A stretch of 64,000 nt of DNA from Companilactobacillus nuruki. GTDB lineage: Bacteria; Bacillota; Bacilli; Lactobacillales; Lactobacillaceae. Both the position numbers and the translations under genes were made by a program. How positions within the stretch are numbered: the stretch's first letter is position 1; every line of letters starts with the position of its first letter. Shown piece after piece: positions 19,332 to 27,486 of the stretch. The notes below the pieces were generated by a model. It did not search any database. It saw only the letters and a list, made by a program, of their open reading frames with translations, and had not been told where the DNA came from. The stretch lies in NCBI RefSeq assembly GCF_002872255.1, contig NZ_NIPR01000052.1, positions 124,001-188,000 on the forward strand, written 5' to 3'.

Positions 19332-20201
19332 TCAATTACGATTTTCTTTACCAATAGCAAAAGCAGCAACACACCCAAATCCTGTATGACTAGAAATGGT
19401 CATTCCGATTGAATGGATCTTAATGTCGGCCTTACTAATTTTTGAGATTATTTGTTTCTTAACTACTTCCGCGGCCTCATAATCTCCACTAGTAGTAATA
19501 ATGACTGGTTGATCCTTATCATCTTGCATAGCATCAACAATTTTATTAGCCAATTCAAACAATGATTTCTTACGTGTTCTTGTCTTGGAAACCATTCTTA
19601 ATTTTCCATCAGGATCAACATCTAAAATTGGTTTCACTTGTAACAATGTCCCTAAAGCAGCTGAAGTTCTAGAAATTCGACCACCATGATAAAGATGGTT
19701 CAAATCATCAACCGTAAACCATGATTGGAGACGTTGTTTATTATTATCAAACCAAGCGGTTAATTCGTCCAAACTAAATCCAGAATTCTGTAATTTTATA
19801 GCATTCAAAACTAATAATCCTTCGCCACCACTAGCAGCCAACGTATCAACTATTCTAATATCTGCTTCTGGATATGATTCCAATAGAATCTCTCTAGCTT
19901 GCTTAGCACTGGATAAAGAACCGCTCAACCCACTAGAAAAGCCTAAATAAACGATGGGTATCTTCTTTTCAACATATGGTTCAAAAAACTCAACATATTC
20001 TCCAACATTTACTTGAGTAGTTTGAGGCAAAGCTCCCGCTTTTATCCTTTTATAAAACTCATTAATATCATAACTTTTTCCAAAGTCATTAACGAGTTCC
20101 TGATCGTCTATTTTTATATGGAAGCTAATCGCATCAACATTACCTGCTTGCAATGTCTCTATTGGCAAATCACATTCTGAATCGGTCAATATTTGATACA
20201 T
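19332..20201 (-). CDS. DegV-family fatty-acid-binding protein
   Basis: 289-residue cytosolic EDD-fold protein. Family members bind fatty acids, and some (FakB) present them to a fatty-acid kinase for phospholipid synthesis. Marks are LTDSECDLP near the N-terminus, GFSSGLSGS (the lipid carboxylate-binding loop), DTLAASGGEGLLV and HTGFGCVAAF at the C-terminus. CAGGAGG precedes the ATG. It is single-gene, with its own terminator. A 21-bp palindrome lies 70 bases upstream. Which FakA it serves is not visible here. Confidence 0.9.
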   Translation of the reverse strand: MYQILTDSECDLPIETLQAGNVDAISFHIKIDDQELVNDFGKSYDINEFYKRIKAGALPQTTQVNVGEYVEFFEPYVEKKIPIVYLGFSSGLSGSLSSAKQAREILLESYPEADIRIVDTLAASGGEGLLVLNAIKLQNSGFSLDELTAWFDNNKQRLQSWFTVDDLNHLYHGGRISRTSAALGTLLQVKPILDVDPDGKLRMVSKTRTRKKSLFELANKIVDAMQDDKDQPVIITTSGDYEAAEVVKKQIISKISKADIKIHSIGMTISSHTGFGCVAAFAIGKENRN

Positions 20202-20270
20202 TCTGCCACCTCCTGAACTAATTCAATCTCCGATAATAATAACATTTATTTTAATAATGTAAACTATGAT

Positions 20271-20291
20271 ATCTAGTTTTAAAAACTAGAT
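20271..20291. promoter_or_regulatory. 21-bp palindrome upstream of degV
   Basis: ATCTAGTTTT-A-AAAACTAGAT, perfect arms of ten bases, 70-90 bases before the degV start. Could be an operator or a leader hairpin. Confidence 0.35.
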
Positions 20292-20370
20292 GATCTTTAA
20301 AGCCAAACTTTAATTCCTTATGCAAAGCATTTATATTTATATAAAATTTAGAAGTAAACTCACAAATTAA

Positions 20371-20406
20371 AAAATCCCTAAATGCTGTAATACTGACACT
20401 TAGAGA
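20371..20406 (-). terminator. terminator of tRNA-Thr
   Basis: Minus-strand arms TCTCTAAGTG and CATTTAGGGA (with G-U pairs) followed by six T, about 30 bases after the tRNA 3' end. Confidence 0.65.
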
Positions 20407-20437
20407 CCTTATCAAAATTATTTTGAAACTATCTAAA

Positions 20438-20511
20438 AGCCGTCTATCGGATTTGAACCGACGACCCCCACCTTACCATGGTGATGCTCTACCTATCTGA
20501 GCTAAGACGGC
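20438..20511 (-). tRNA. tRNA-Thr (anticodon GGU)
   Basis: 74-nt cloverleaf: acceptor GCCGTCT paired with AGACGGC, D-arm GCTC...GAGC, anticodon arm TCACC-ATGGTAA-GGTGG with GGT at positions 34-36, T-arm with TTCGAAT loop and discriminator U. CCA is not encoded. Reads ACC/ACU codons. Confidence 0.97.
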
Positions 20512-20567
20512 AATACACTTTCTACATACATTTTAACAAATTTAATATATGTAGAAAATGTTTTTCA

Positions 20568-21089
20568 TTAAAATGCTTCAATAATTTCGGAAATTCCTGT
20601 AGCAAAGAAGAAAAATGCCAACATAAAGACAATAAATCCACCAGCTAGAACAGGATTGAATAGCAGAATAAAGGCAAATAGTAGGTTCAAACATGCCAAT
20701 ACAACAATCAAGATATAATACTTCTTACCAAAGAAATGATAAAAACGAGATGTAAGAATTTGAAAGACTGCATCTAGCAAGAACCAAATAGCAAACATAT
20801 AGATGATTACCACAATACCAACGTTAACATGTGATACAAAAATGATACCAATAATAATATTAACGATAGCAGTAAAGATAGTCCATCCACTACGAACACC
20901 CAAAAATTTGGTCATTTGTGATCCAAACCACAATTGATAAACACCACGTAAAATCACAAAAATACCAAAGATTATTGCAACGGTTGATAGACTCCTTAGC
21001 GGGTACCATAAAACTAAGTAACCTGCATACAAAGATATCAAACCAATAATAAATCCAAACCAATCAAAACGACGTTTTGGTTCACTCAT
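20568..21089 (-). CDS. HdeD/DUF308 family membrane protein
   Basis: 173 residues, almost entirely six hydrophobic helices in three similar pairs, as in the HdeD/DUF308 family (IIFGIFVILRGVYQLWFG and the later IIYMFAIWFLLDAVFQIL). The E. coli relative is linked to acid resistance, but no activity is known here. GGGAGGGAG precedes the ATG. The leader contains a 12-bp stem hairpin. Next to tRNA-Thr, transcribed in the same direction. Confidence 0.85.
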   Translation of the reverse strand: MSEPKRRFDWFGFIIGLISLYAGYLVLWYPLRSLSTVAIIFGIFVILRGVYQLWFGSQMTKFLGVRSGWTIFTAIVNIIIGIIFVSHVNVGIVVIIYMFAIWFLLDAVFQILTSRFYHFFGKKYYILIVVLACLNLLFAFILLFNPVLAGGFIVFMLAFFFFATGISEIIEAF

Positions 21090-21110
21090 ATAAACTCCCT
21101 CCCCTCTTTC

Positions 21111-21145
21111 AAGGGATAATCCAATTTATAGCTTTGGAATCCCTT
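21111..21145. promoter_or_regulatory. hairpin in the leader of the DUF308 gene
   Basis: Arms AAGGGATAATCCAA and TTGGAATCCCTT (two bulged bases) 22-56 bases upstream of the start codon. Not followed by a T-run. Operator or RNA structure; role unknown. Confidence 0.3.
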
Positions 21146-21197
21146 TTCTTCTTAATTATTTTAACATTATGTCTTATCAAAGTTGAATAATATGCGT

Positions 21198-21226
21198 TAT
21201 AATAGAATGGCTAATAATATTATTAG
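21198..21226 (+). promoter_or_regulatory. -10 box and palindromic operator of the DtxR-type regulator
   Basis: TATAAT (21198-21203) is followed by the perfect 16-bp palindrome CTAATAATATTATTAG (21211-21226), placed at the expected start of transcription. Its position suggests autorepression by the adjacent metalloregulator. Confidence 0.5.
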
Positions 21227-21247
21227 GCTAAACGAAAGGTAGCAAAA

Positions 21248-21898
21248 TTGTCCCCTAACAAAGAAAATTATCTAAAAACCATTTATGAATTAAATTATGA
21301 TTTCACCAAAATAACTAACAAAAGAATTTCAGAAATCATGAATGTTTCCGCTCCATCTGTAACGGAAATGTTGAATGCTCTAGCCAGTGAAGGCTACTTA
21401 ACACATTCCCCCTATAATAAAATTGTTTTAACACCAAAGGGTAATAAAGTATCCGAAAAATTGGTACGCACCCACCGACTCTGGGAAGTATTTTTACATG
21501 AATGTCTCAAATATCCTGTTGATAACGTTCATCATAATGCCGATGCCCTCGAACATGCCTCAGATGATGAGTTAATAAATCATCTAAACGACTTTTTGGA
21601 TCATCCTCAGCGTTGCCCACATGGTGGTATTATTCCCGGCAATGGGCAAGGTGAAACAGATGCCGATGACAAATTACTTAGCATGATTTCTGATGGAGAC
21701 CGTGTTCAAATTGTTCGTGTTTCCGACAATTATGATTTTCTTCAATATTTTGGAAGCTTGAATCTAGAAATTGATGACATTATAACCGTCATCAAGCATG
21801 AGAAATTTGATAATTCATTAGTTGTTAAAAAAGAAGATGGCACTAATATTACTATTGGCGCCAAAGCCATCGATTATATTTTCGTAGAAAACAGATAA
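21248..21898 (+). CDS. DtxR/MntR-family metal-dependent regulator
   Basis: 216-residue repressor that senses Mn2+ or Fe2+. A winged helix (about 1-65, with ISEIMNVSAPSVTEMLNALASEGYL as the helix-turn-helix) is followed by a dimerisation and metal-binding domain (HHNADALEHASDDELINHL, then HPQRCPHG) and an SH3/FeoA-like C-terminal domain (about 145-216), as in the longer SirR class. Start is TTG with AAAGG upstream. No metal transporter gene is adjacent. Ends in an AGTAATC hairpin. Confidence 0.88.
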   Translation: MSPNKENYLKTIYELNYDFTKITNKRISEIMNVSAPSVTEMLNALASEGYLTHSPYNKIVLTPKGNKVSEKLVRTHRLWEVFLHECLKYPVDNVHHNADALEHASDDELINHLNDFLDHPQRCPHGGIIPGNGQGETDADDKLLSMISDGDRVQIVRVSDNYDFLQYFGSLNLEIDDIITVIKHEKFDNSLVVKKEDGTNITIGAKAIDYIFVENR

Positions 21899-21906
21899 CA
21901 GAAAAT

Positions 21907-21952
21907 AAGGGTCCCTAGTAATCGTACTTTGATTACTAGGGACCCTTTATTT
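21907..21952. terminator. AGTAATC/GATTACT hairpin, copy d
   Basis: Arms of 17 bases (21907-21923 and 21931-21947) with core TAGTAATC/GATTACTA and a T-rich tail on the plus strand. Between the convergent regulator and DUF975 genes. Confidence 0.88.
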
Positions 21953-21982
21953 TTAAATAAATCAAATTATGTTTTTCTAGAG

Positions 21983-22780
21983 TTATTTATTATTTTTTTG
22001 GTTATTTTGCAAAACCTTTTGATAAAAAATAGCCATTGTTAACTGTTCATATGGTTGTAGCCAAATTGAAAGTAATTCATGCGTTAAAGCGTTTAGAATT
22101 TCCCAAAAGAAAAATTCTAAACAAAGAGAAAAGTACGTCCACTTATAACCACGCATTAACACGGAGCTTCGATTAAATGTAGAAACTACCATTCTCAAAT
22201 TCCAATTACCGGCATCCTCGACATCATCTTTAAAAACCAGAAAAACCTGTGAGAATATCATTAAGAACCAAATTCCTGGAATAATATAAAGCATAAAGCC
22301 AGCTTCCAGAAATAATCCAAATAATGCGGTTATAAATAACATTGGAAAGAAGTACCTTCCTGTGAAAGCCTGTAGACTATCTTTTAAAGAATTGATTTGA
22401 TAATCAGGATTACGCAATCTATCAACTAGTGTATAAGATATACCTACACAAACCATAATAAAGAAAAACATAAAGGCATAAACGGCCACACTTGTTTCTG
22501 GTGTCAAAGTTAACATAAAATTATTAGCCGAACTAGGATCATTAGCCATACTTGTCGAAATTTCGGATAAACGTCGACTAGCCTGTTCAGGATTAGCCAA
22601 GTTAACATTCAAATTAGCCATCCACTTTGTATAAATTTTCATTCCAAAATATACTGCCAAAAATCTCAATAGAATTGGAATTACGTTAAGGGAAATATTT
22701 CCTTTAATATCTTTTCTAAAAGCTCGATGAGATTCTCGTCTAATTTCTAAGGCAGATATACGATTATTAGCGTTATTCAT
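21983..22780 (-). CDS. DUF975 integral membrane protein
   Basis: 265 residues with five to six membrane helices. The N-terminal RRESHRAFRKDIKGN motif and a C-terminal glycerophosphoryl-type membrane region match DUF975, common in Firmicutes and of unknown function. ATG at 22780 is used because GAGGGG lies five bases upstream; a TTG one codon earlier is less likely. It is 60 bases downstream of the PadR operon and may be read through from it, though its own promoter cannot be excluded. Confidence 0.8.
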   Translation of the reverse strand: MNNANNRISALEIRRESHRAFRKDIKGNISLNVIPILLRFLAVYFGMKIYTKWMANLNVNLANPEQASRRLSEISTSMANDPSSANNFMLTLTPETSVAVYAFMFFFIMVCVGISYTLVDRLRNPDYQINSLKDSLQAFTGRYFFPMLFITALFGLFLEAGFMLYIIPGIWFLMIFSQVFLVFKDDVEDAGNWNLRMVVSTFNRSSVLMRGYKWTYFSLCLEFFFWEILNALTHELLSIWLQPYEQLTMAIFYQKVLQNNQKNNK

Positions 22781-22839
22781 CAATACCCCTCACAATTGCA
22801 ATAACGCCATTATAACAAAAATAATTACAACAACCTAAT

Positions 22840-23775
22840 TTACTTAATGGTAATAGAGCCATTTGTACTCTTAACTTCTAATGAGTTGGAAGAATCAGCT
22901 TTATTTTGATAATTATCGCCATAATTTTTATCAAAATATTGAACAAGTCCCTTATCTGTACTCTTCAAATTAACCCCATCAACAGTTAACTCTTTACCAT
23001 GAAAACTTCCTTTGCTATATAAATGAAATTTATTATAGTTCATCAGAGTAGATTTACTTAAATAGACTTTACTATGATTAGACATTGACTTAACACTATC
23101 AAGATTCGATTGTTTAATATTCAATTCTGAATCATCAAGATTAAAACTGGCATTCGAAACAGTCGCATTTGAAACATTAATATTAGATTTTTCAGTTGAA
23201 ACTAGAGATATATTATTAATTTTAGTATTCTTCAAATTTAAAACGGCGTTATATAAATTTAACTTAGGAACATTATTTACCGTTGCATCTGTGATATACA
23301 TGTTAGAATCATAATCCATATCTTTGGCTGTTTTAATAAGATTCTCAATCGTTACATCACTGATACGGACATTTCCATTGGCTGCTCTAATATTAACGTT
23401 ATCTAATTTCTTATTCATCGGTATTGTAATGGTTACATCTTCATGTCCTAATACATCTACACCTATTCGTCCCTTTTTGGCGCCTCCGTTAACGGTCAAT
23501 GTATTATTTTTTACTTTATAAGTTGGTGTTTGCGATTTATCTCCTGATACATGAATTTTATAACGATCACCAAACTTAATATTTACGTTTGTATCGCGGC
23601 TTTCCACATAAATATTTTTAAAATCGGATAATGGATAGGTTTCATCTTTTACTTGGGCTACTTTGAAACCATGATCCCATACTACGGAACGATTAGCCCC
23701 CATCACAATTCCACCAAGTAATAATATTCCACCAATTATCAATAAATAAAATCCCGTTACAAAATATTTACGCAT
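22840..23775 (-). CDS. DUF4097-type beta-repeat protein with N-terminal membrane anchor
   Basis: 311 residues. A membrane helix at 5-27 is followed by a long repetitive beta region (Asn/Val/Ile-rich strands such as VNIRAANGNVRISDVTIEN), the pattern of DUF4097 adhesin-like beta-helix domains, facing outside. Last gene of the operon PadR-DUF1700-DUF4097, overlapping the previous gene by eight bases with GGGAGAG upstream. In other Firmicutes the same trio is associated with envelope stress; the role is inferred from that pattern. Confidence 0.83.
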   Translation of the reverse strand: MRKYFVTGFYLLIIGGILLLGGIVMGANRSVVWDHGFKVAQVKDETYPLSDFKNIYVESRDTNVNIKFGDRYKIHVSGDKSQTPTYKVKNNTLTVNGGAKKGRIGVDVLGHEDVTITIPMNKKLDNVNIRAANGNVRISDVTIENLIKTAKDMDYDSNMYITDATVNNVPKLNLYNAVLNLKNTKINNISLVSTEKSNINVSNATVSNASFNLDDSELNIKQSNLDSVKSMSNHSKVYLSKSTLMNYNKFHLYSKGSFHGKELTVDGVNLKSTDKGLVQYFDKNYGDNYQNKADSSNSLEVKSTNGSITIK

Positions 23776-24430
23776 TCTTCTTCTCTCCCTTCATTGGGGT
23801 CTTTCTACCATGTAACAATTTCTTACCTAACCAACGGAAGAAAATGACTACAACACTAAAGAACCACTTGAATAAAGCAACAATAATTGGAATCAAGAAG
23901 AAATCTATTCCCAAGATAACTAAGCCCAAGCCCACGAAAAAGATGGTCGTTGAAAACGATTGGAATATAACAGAAATTCCTACAAAAATCGTTCCAATAC
24001 CAAGAACCACAGACATTGCCACTAAGAATAAAAATAATAAAACAAAAAATACAAATAATCCTATGAACAGTAAAATTAAAGGAATCAGGACAATTGCTAT
24101 TATTATGGCAAGAGGTGATGCCATCAAAGCTAAAATTACTAACCCGATCATCTTAAGATTTTTGGAAAAACGTTCGTTACTTGTCATTTGTCCATTATCT
24201 ACATTTCGATAATTTTCTTCTGACATCTTAATTGAATAATCAGCCAAAACTTTTCTCGCTAAATGTTTTGGTGTTCCCAATTCGTTAATAATAGCGTCAG
24301 ATGTTTGTAAGTTGGCATCAATAATATATTCACGATAAAACTCTAAAACGTCTTGTTGTTCCTTATCACTTAATTGATGCAGATATATTTGAAATTCATC
24401 AATATATGAATCAATAGCCTTATTCTTCAT
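23768..24430 (-). CDS. DUF1700 membrane protein
   Basis: 220 residues. The cytosolic N-terminal part (about 1-80, with YLHQLSDKEQQDVLEFYREY and LGTPKHLARKVLADY) is the HAAS-type domain of DUF1700 proteins. A bundle of four to five long hydrophobic helices and a basic tail follow (KLLHGRKTPMKGEKK). It overlaps padR by 11 bases and the DUF4097 gene by eight. Predicted inner partner of the DUF4097 protein. Confidence 0.85.
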   Translation of the reverse strand: MKNKAIDSYIDEFQIYLHQLSDKEQQDVLEFYREYIIDANLQTSDAIINELGTPKHLARKVLADYSIKMSEENYRNVDNGQMTSNERFSKNLKMIGLVILALMASPLAIIIAIVLIPLILLFIGLFVFFVLLFLFLVAMSVVLGIGTIFVGISVIFQSFSTTIFFVGLGLVILGIDFFLIPIIVALFKWFFSVVVIFFRWLGKKLLHGRKTPMKGEKKNA

Positions 24431-24737
24431 TGTTCCCCTCCAGAATATTATCTGTAGCTGTTTTTAATTCTTGCCAATTTTGCTTTATTTCGTTCAGACG
24501 ATCTTTACCTGACTCAGTAATCTTATAGTAACGCCGATTACGTCCTTCATAAGCTTCATCATATGTACTTAACCAGTCTTCTTTTTTTAAACGACGCAAA
24601 ATTGGATACATTGTTGATTCAGAAATCGGAAAAAACTTTTTAACTTCACGAGTTATTGCATAACCATAATAATCTTCAGTAGTCAATAAGGCCAAAACCG
24701 ATCCTTCAAGAATCTCAGTCGATACTTGAATTGCCAT
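24420..24737 (-). CDS. PadR-family transcriptional regulator
   Basis: 105-residue winged-helix repressor of the short PadR-s2 type: LTTEDYYGYAITREV, SESTMYPILRRLKKEDWL (recognition helix) and RNRRYYKITESG (wing). The ligand is unknown. GAGGAG precedes the ATG. First gene of the three-gene operon, with a 13-bp palindrome at the likely transcription start, so autoregulation is expected. Confidence 0.92.
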   Translation of the reverse strand: MAIQVSTEILEGSVLALLTTEDYYGYAITREVKKFFPISESTMYPILRRLKKEDWLSTYDEAYEGRNRRYYKITESGKDRLNEIKQNWQELKTATDNILEGNNEE

Positions 24738-24761
24738 ATTATCTCCTCATTTCTTTAATAC

Positions 24762-24774
24762 TATACGTCGTATA
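24762..24774. promoter_or_regulatory. palindromic operator of the padR operon
   Basis: TATACGTCGTATA, perfect around the central base, 25-37 bases before the padR start and directly downstream of a TATTAT -10-like box on the minus strand. Confidence 0.5.
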
Positions 24775-24835
24775 ATATCATTTCACTAACAATATATTAT
24801 AAATAGCATCATCTGTCAATTTTTTATGAAAAAGC

Positions 24836-24864
24836 TTGACAAGATTGTTTTTAGGTCGTACGAT
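24836..24864 (+). promoter_or_regulatory. promoter of the T-box-regulated ABC operon
   Basis: TTGACA (24836-24841), 17-base spacer and TACGAT (24859-24864). Confidence 0.65.
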
Positions 24865-24894
24865 AACTTCAACATTTCAAAACAAATATAAAGA

Positions 24895-25137
24895 ACGACG
24901 ACAGAAGAGTAATCGAGCAAATTAGTCCAGAGAGTCAACGGTGGTGCGAGTTGATCTAGTCCTTGATGAAACACATCTGTAAGTTAAATGATTGAAATCA
25001 TAGTAGGTCATTTCGGTAGCACCGTTACAGCTGAAGTTATTGTAACTTCATGAGTCTGATATCGTGAGATATTAGAAACCAGAGGTGGTACCGCGAAATT
25101 CGCCCTCTTAGTCATTTGACTAAGGGGGCTTTTTTTA
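24895..25137 (+). promoter_or_regulatory. T-box leader with complete Stem I (candidate His specifier CAC)
   Basis: Stem I closes with ACAGA (24901-24905) against TCTGT (24976-24980). The CAGAGAG bulge is at 24929-24935. The specifier loop has GAGTA on the 5' side and GAAA-CAC on the 3' side, placing CAC at 24972-24974 in the same register as UGG in the trpS leader. The T-box AGAGGTGGTACCGCG (25081-25095) is followed by terminator arms CCCTCTTAGTCA and TGACTAAGGGGG with seven T. Overlapping frames would read AAC or ACA, so His is favoured, not proven. Confidence 0.88.
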
Positions 25138-25247
25138 TACTACAAGTTACAATAACTTCTTGAGGTTGGTGTTGTGAGATACTAACAAACTCGAGGTGGA
25201 ACCACGTTGCGACGTCCTCTAGCATATTTGCTAGTGGACGTTTTTTT
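25138..25247 (+). promoter_or_regulatory. second T-box antiterminator/terminator module without Stem I
   Basis: Directly after the first terminator the leader repeats the output half: GTTACAATAACTTCTTGAG and GTTGTGAGATACTA align with the preceding copy. A second T-box CGAGGTGGAACCACG (25192-25206) follows, with terminator arms GACGTCCTCTAGCA and TGCTAGTGGACG ending in seven T. Only 54 bases separate the first terminator from this T-box, too few for a Stem I. The two bulges are UGGU and UGGA. Confidence 0.82.
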
Positions 25248-25272
25248 ATATTTGATAAAGGGGAGAGATATT

Positions 25273-25926
25273 ATGATGAATTATATTTTTGAAATTCTAC
25301 CATCACTTTTAAGTGGTACTGTAATGACCTTAAAAGTTTTCTTTTGGACAATTATTTGTTCTTTACCGTTAGGAGTTTTGGTTTCATTAGGTCGTAGCTC
25401 TAAATTTAAACCACTTAGTTGGATAATTTCATTTTATATTTGGGTGATGCGAGGAACTCCATTACTATTGCAACTCATTTTTGTATTCTATGGTCTACCA
25501 AATATGCCATTTGCACATATTGTTTTTGAAAGATATGATGCCGCATTATTTGCCTTTATTCTTAACTACACAGCATATTTTGCAGAAATTTTCCGTGGTG
25601 GCTTTGGAGCCATTAATAAAGGACAATTTGAGGGAGCAAAAGTTTTAGGACTTAACTATTGGCAAACTATTCGTAAAATTGTTATTCCTCAGGTTGTAAA
25701 AATTGTTTTACCTTCTATTGGTAATGAGGTCATCAACTTGGTTAAAGATTCATCATTAGTTTACGTTATTGGCTTAGGCGATCTGCTGCGAGCCGGAAAT
25801 ATTGCTAGTTCTCGTGATGTTACCTTACTGCCTTTGGTTTTAGTTGGTATTATTTATTTATTATTAACATTAATTTGTACGTGGGTGTTAAAAGTTCTAG
25901 AAAAACGTTTCAGTTATTACCGTTAG
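25273..25926 (+). CDS. amino-acid ABC transporter permease (predicted histidine)
   Basis: 217-residue HisM/GlnP-type membrane subunit with five helices and the EAA loop FEGAKVLGLNYWQTIRKIVIPQVVKIVLP. The ATG at 25273 with GGGGAGAG upstream is the correct start; the longer frame would begin inside the second T-box terminator. It is first of three genes with ATPase and binding protein, behind the tandem T-box. Substrate class follows from the predicted specifier and remains tentative. Confidence 0.9.
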   Translation: MMNYIFEILPSLLSGTVMTLKVFFWTIICSLPLGVLVSLGRSSKFKPLSWIISFYIWVMRGTPLLLQLIFVFYGLPNMPFAHIVFERYDAALFAFILNYTAYFAEIFRGGFGAINKGQFEGAKVLGLNYWQTIRKIVIPQVVKIVLPSIGNEVINLVKDSSLVYVIGLGDLLRAGNIASSRDVTLLPLVLVGIIYLLLTLICTWVLKVLEKRFSYYR

Positions 25927-25938
25927 GAGAGAGAAAAT

Positions 25939-26577
25939 ATGTTGAAATTAGAAAATATTACTAAAAGTTTTGATGGTAAAACCATTCTTGATAATCTAAA
26001 TCTTGAAGTTGAAGATAACTCAATTCTCAGTATTGTTGGACCTAGTGGTGCCGGTAAAACTACTCTACTTCGTTGTATTGCTGGACTTGAAAAAGTTGAT
26101 TCTGGAACTTTTACATTAAATAACCAACCTTTTGATCCATTTGACGAGTCAGTTAAAGAACGTGTCGTTGGAGTCGTTTTCCAAGATTTTAATCTCTTTC
26201 CCCACTTATCCGTTATGGAGAATATCTCTTTGGCTCCGGGATTAGTTTTAAAACAAGATAAAAATACTGTTCAAAAAAACGTAGACGAAATTTTGAATCA
26301 ATTAGGTTTAACAAGTCTCAAAGATCAATATCCATTTGAATTATCTGGTGGTCAAAAACAACGTGTTGCCATTGCCAGAGCCTTAGCCATGCAACCACAA
26401 ATTCTTTGTTACGATGAACCAACAAGTGCTCTAGATCCCAGCCTTCGTGATACCGTTGCACAAGTAATACTCGACTTGAAGAAAACAGGTATTACTCAAA
26501 TAGTTATTACCCATGATCCTGATTTTGCTAAAAAAATTGCAGATCAATTGCTTGAAGTTAAACCACTTAATAATTAA
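25939..26577 (+). CDS. amino-acid ABC transporter ATPase
   Basis: 212-residue polar amino-acid-type ATPase: Walker A GPSGAGKTT, Q-loop VFQDFNLFPHLSV, signature LSGGQKQR and Walker B LCYDEPTSALD. It lies 12 bases after the permease stop, with AGGAGAGAG before the ATG. It energises the permease of the same operon. Slightly shorter than the usual 240 residues because the C-terminal tail is reduced. Confidence 0.92.
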   Translation: MLKLENITKSFDGKTILDNLNLEVEDNSILSIVGPSGAGKTTLLRCIAGLEKVDSGTFTLNNQPFDPFDESVKERVVGVVFQDFNLFPHLSVMENISLAPGLVLKQDKNTVQKNVDEILNQLGLTSLKDQYPFELSGGQKQRVAIARALAMQPQILCYDEPTSALDPSLRDTVAQVILDLKKTGITQIVITHDPDFAKKIADQLLEVKPLNN

Positions 26578-26596
26578 TCATAGGGGGATTAATAAT

Positions 26597-27448
26597 ATGA
26601 AGAAAAAATTTTTAATATTCCTGACCTTATTAGCCTTCTTTAGTTTATTAACTGGTTGCAGCAATGATAAAAAATCAGTCGCACAAGAAGCTAATACAAC
26701 TGATACTTGGTCATCAATTAAAAAAAGAGGTCGGGTTATCATCGGCCTAGATGATACCTTTGTTCCAATGGGTTTTCGTGAAAAGAACGGAAAATTAGTC
26801 GGATATGATATTGATCTAGCTAAAGCAGTCTTTAAACAATATGGTATTAAGGCTGACTTTCAACCCATTGACTGGAATATGAAAGAAACTGAACTGCGTA
26901 ATAGAACTATCGACTTAATCTGGAATGGATATACGATTACACCTGCCCGCAAGAATCAACTATTATTTTCTCGCCCTTACATGGCCAATCGTCAAGTTCT
27001 GGTAACCAAGACCGCCGAAAATATTACATCCTTTCAGGGTATGCAGGGTAAAACCCTTGGTGCACAAACTAGTTCTTCAGGTGCAAGTTTGTTAGACGAA
27101 AAGCCCAAGATGTTAAAAGATTACATCAAAGGTAAAACTCCAGTGCTCTATGATTCTTTCAATAATGCTTTAATGGATCTGGATGATAATCGTATTCAAG
27201 GTTTACTAATCGATAGTGTTTATGCCGGATACTACATTAGTAAAGAAAAAGACCCCGCATCATATCGTGTGACACGTGGCGGCTTCGATGGTGAGGATTT
27301 CGCTGTTGGTATGCGTAAAGGTGATAAAACTTTAAAGAGAAAAATCGACCAAGGACTACAAAATTTAGCCAATACCGGCGAACTACAAAAAATTAATAAA
27401 AAATGGTTTGGTAATTCCGATAATTCTTTAATTCAACCTAAAAACTAA
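26597..27448 (+). CDS. amino-acid ABC transporter substrate-binding lipoprotein
   Basis: 283-residue SBP_bac_3 protein. A lipoprotein signal with lipobox LLTGC is present (Cys about residue 21). The ligand-binding start GRVIIGLDDTFVPMGF and KLVGYDIDLAKAV follow, then IDLIWNGYTITPARK. The ATG at 26597 with GGGGG upstream is used; a longer frame begins inside the ATPase gene. The stop codon lies at the edge of the inverted-repeat element that follows. Confidence 0.92.
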   Translation: MKKKFLIFLTLLAFFSLLTGCSNDKKSVAQEANTTDTWSSIKKRGRVIIGLDDTFVPMGFREKNGKLVGYDIDLAKAVFKQYGIKADFQPIDWNMKETELRNRTIDLIWNGYTITPARKNQLLFSRPYMANRQVLVTKTAENITSFQGMQGKTLGAQTSSSGASLLDEKPKMLKDYIKGKTPVLYDSFNNALMDLDDNRIQGLLIDSVYAGYYISKEKDPASYRVTRGGFDGEDFAVGMRKGDKTLKRKIDQGLQNLANTGELQKINKKWFGNSDNSLIQPKN

Positions 27449-27486
27449 TCTTTATTTAAGATTAGTTAGGGTGTAAGTACTTGTCG

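Noticed and set aside
25207-25272. Extension of the ABC permease frame into the leader
   Set aside because: It would be encoded by the T-box terminator stem; the ATG at 25273 has a proper ribosome-binding site.
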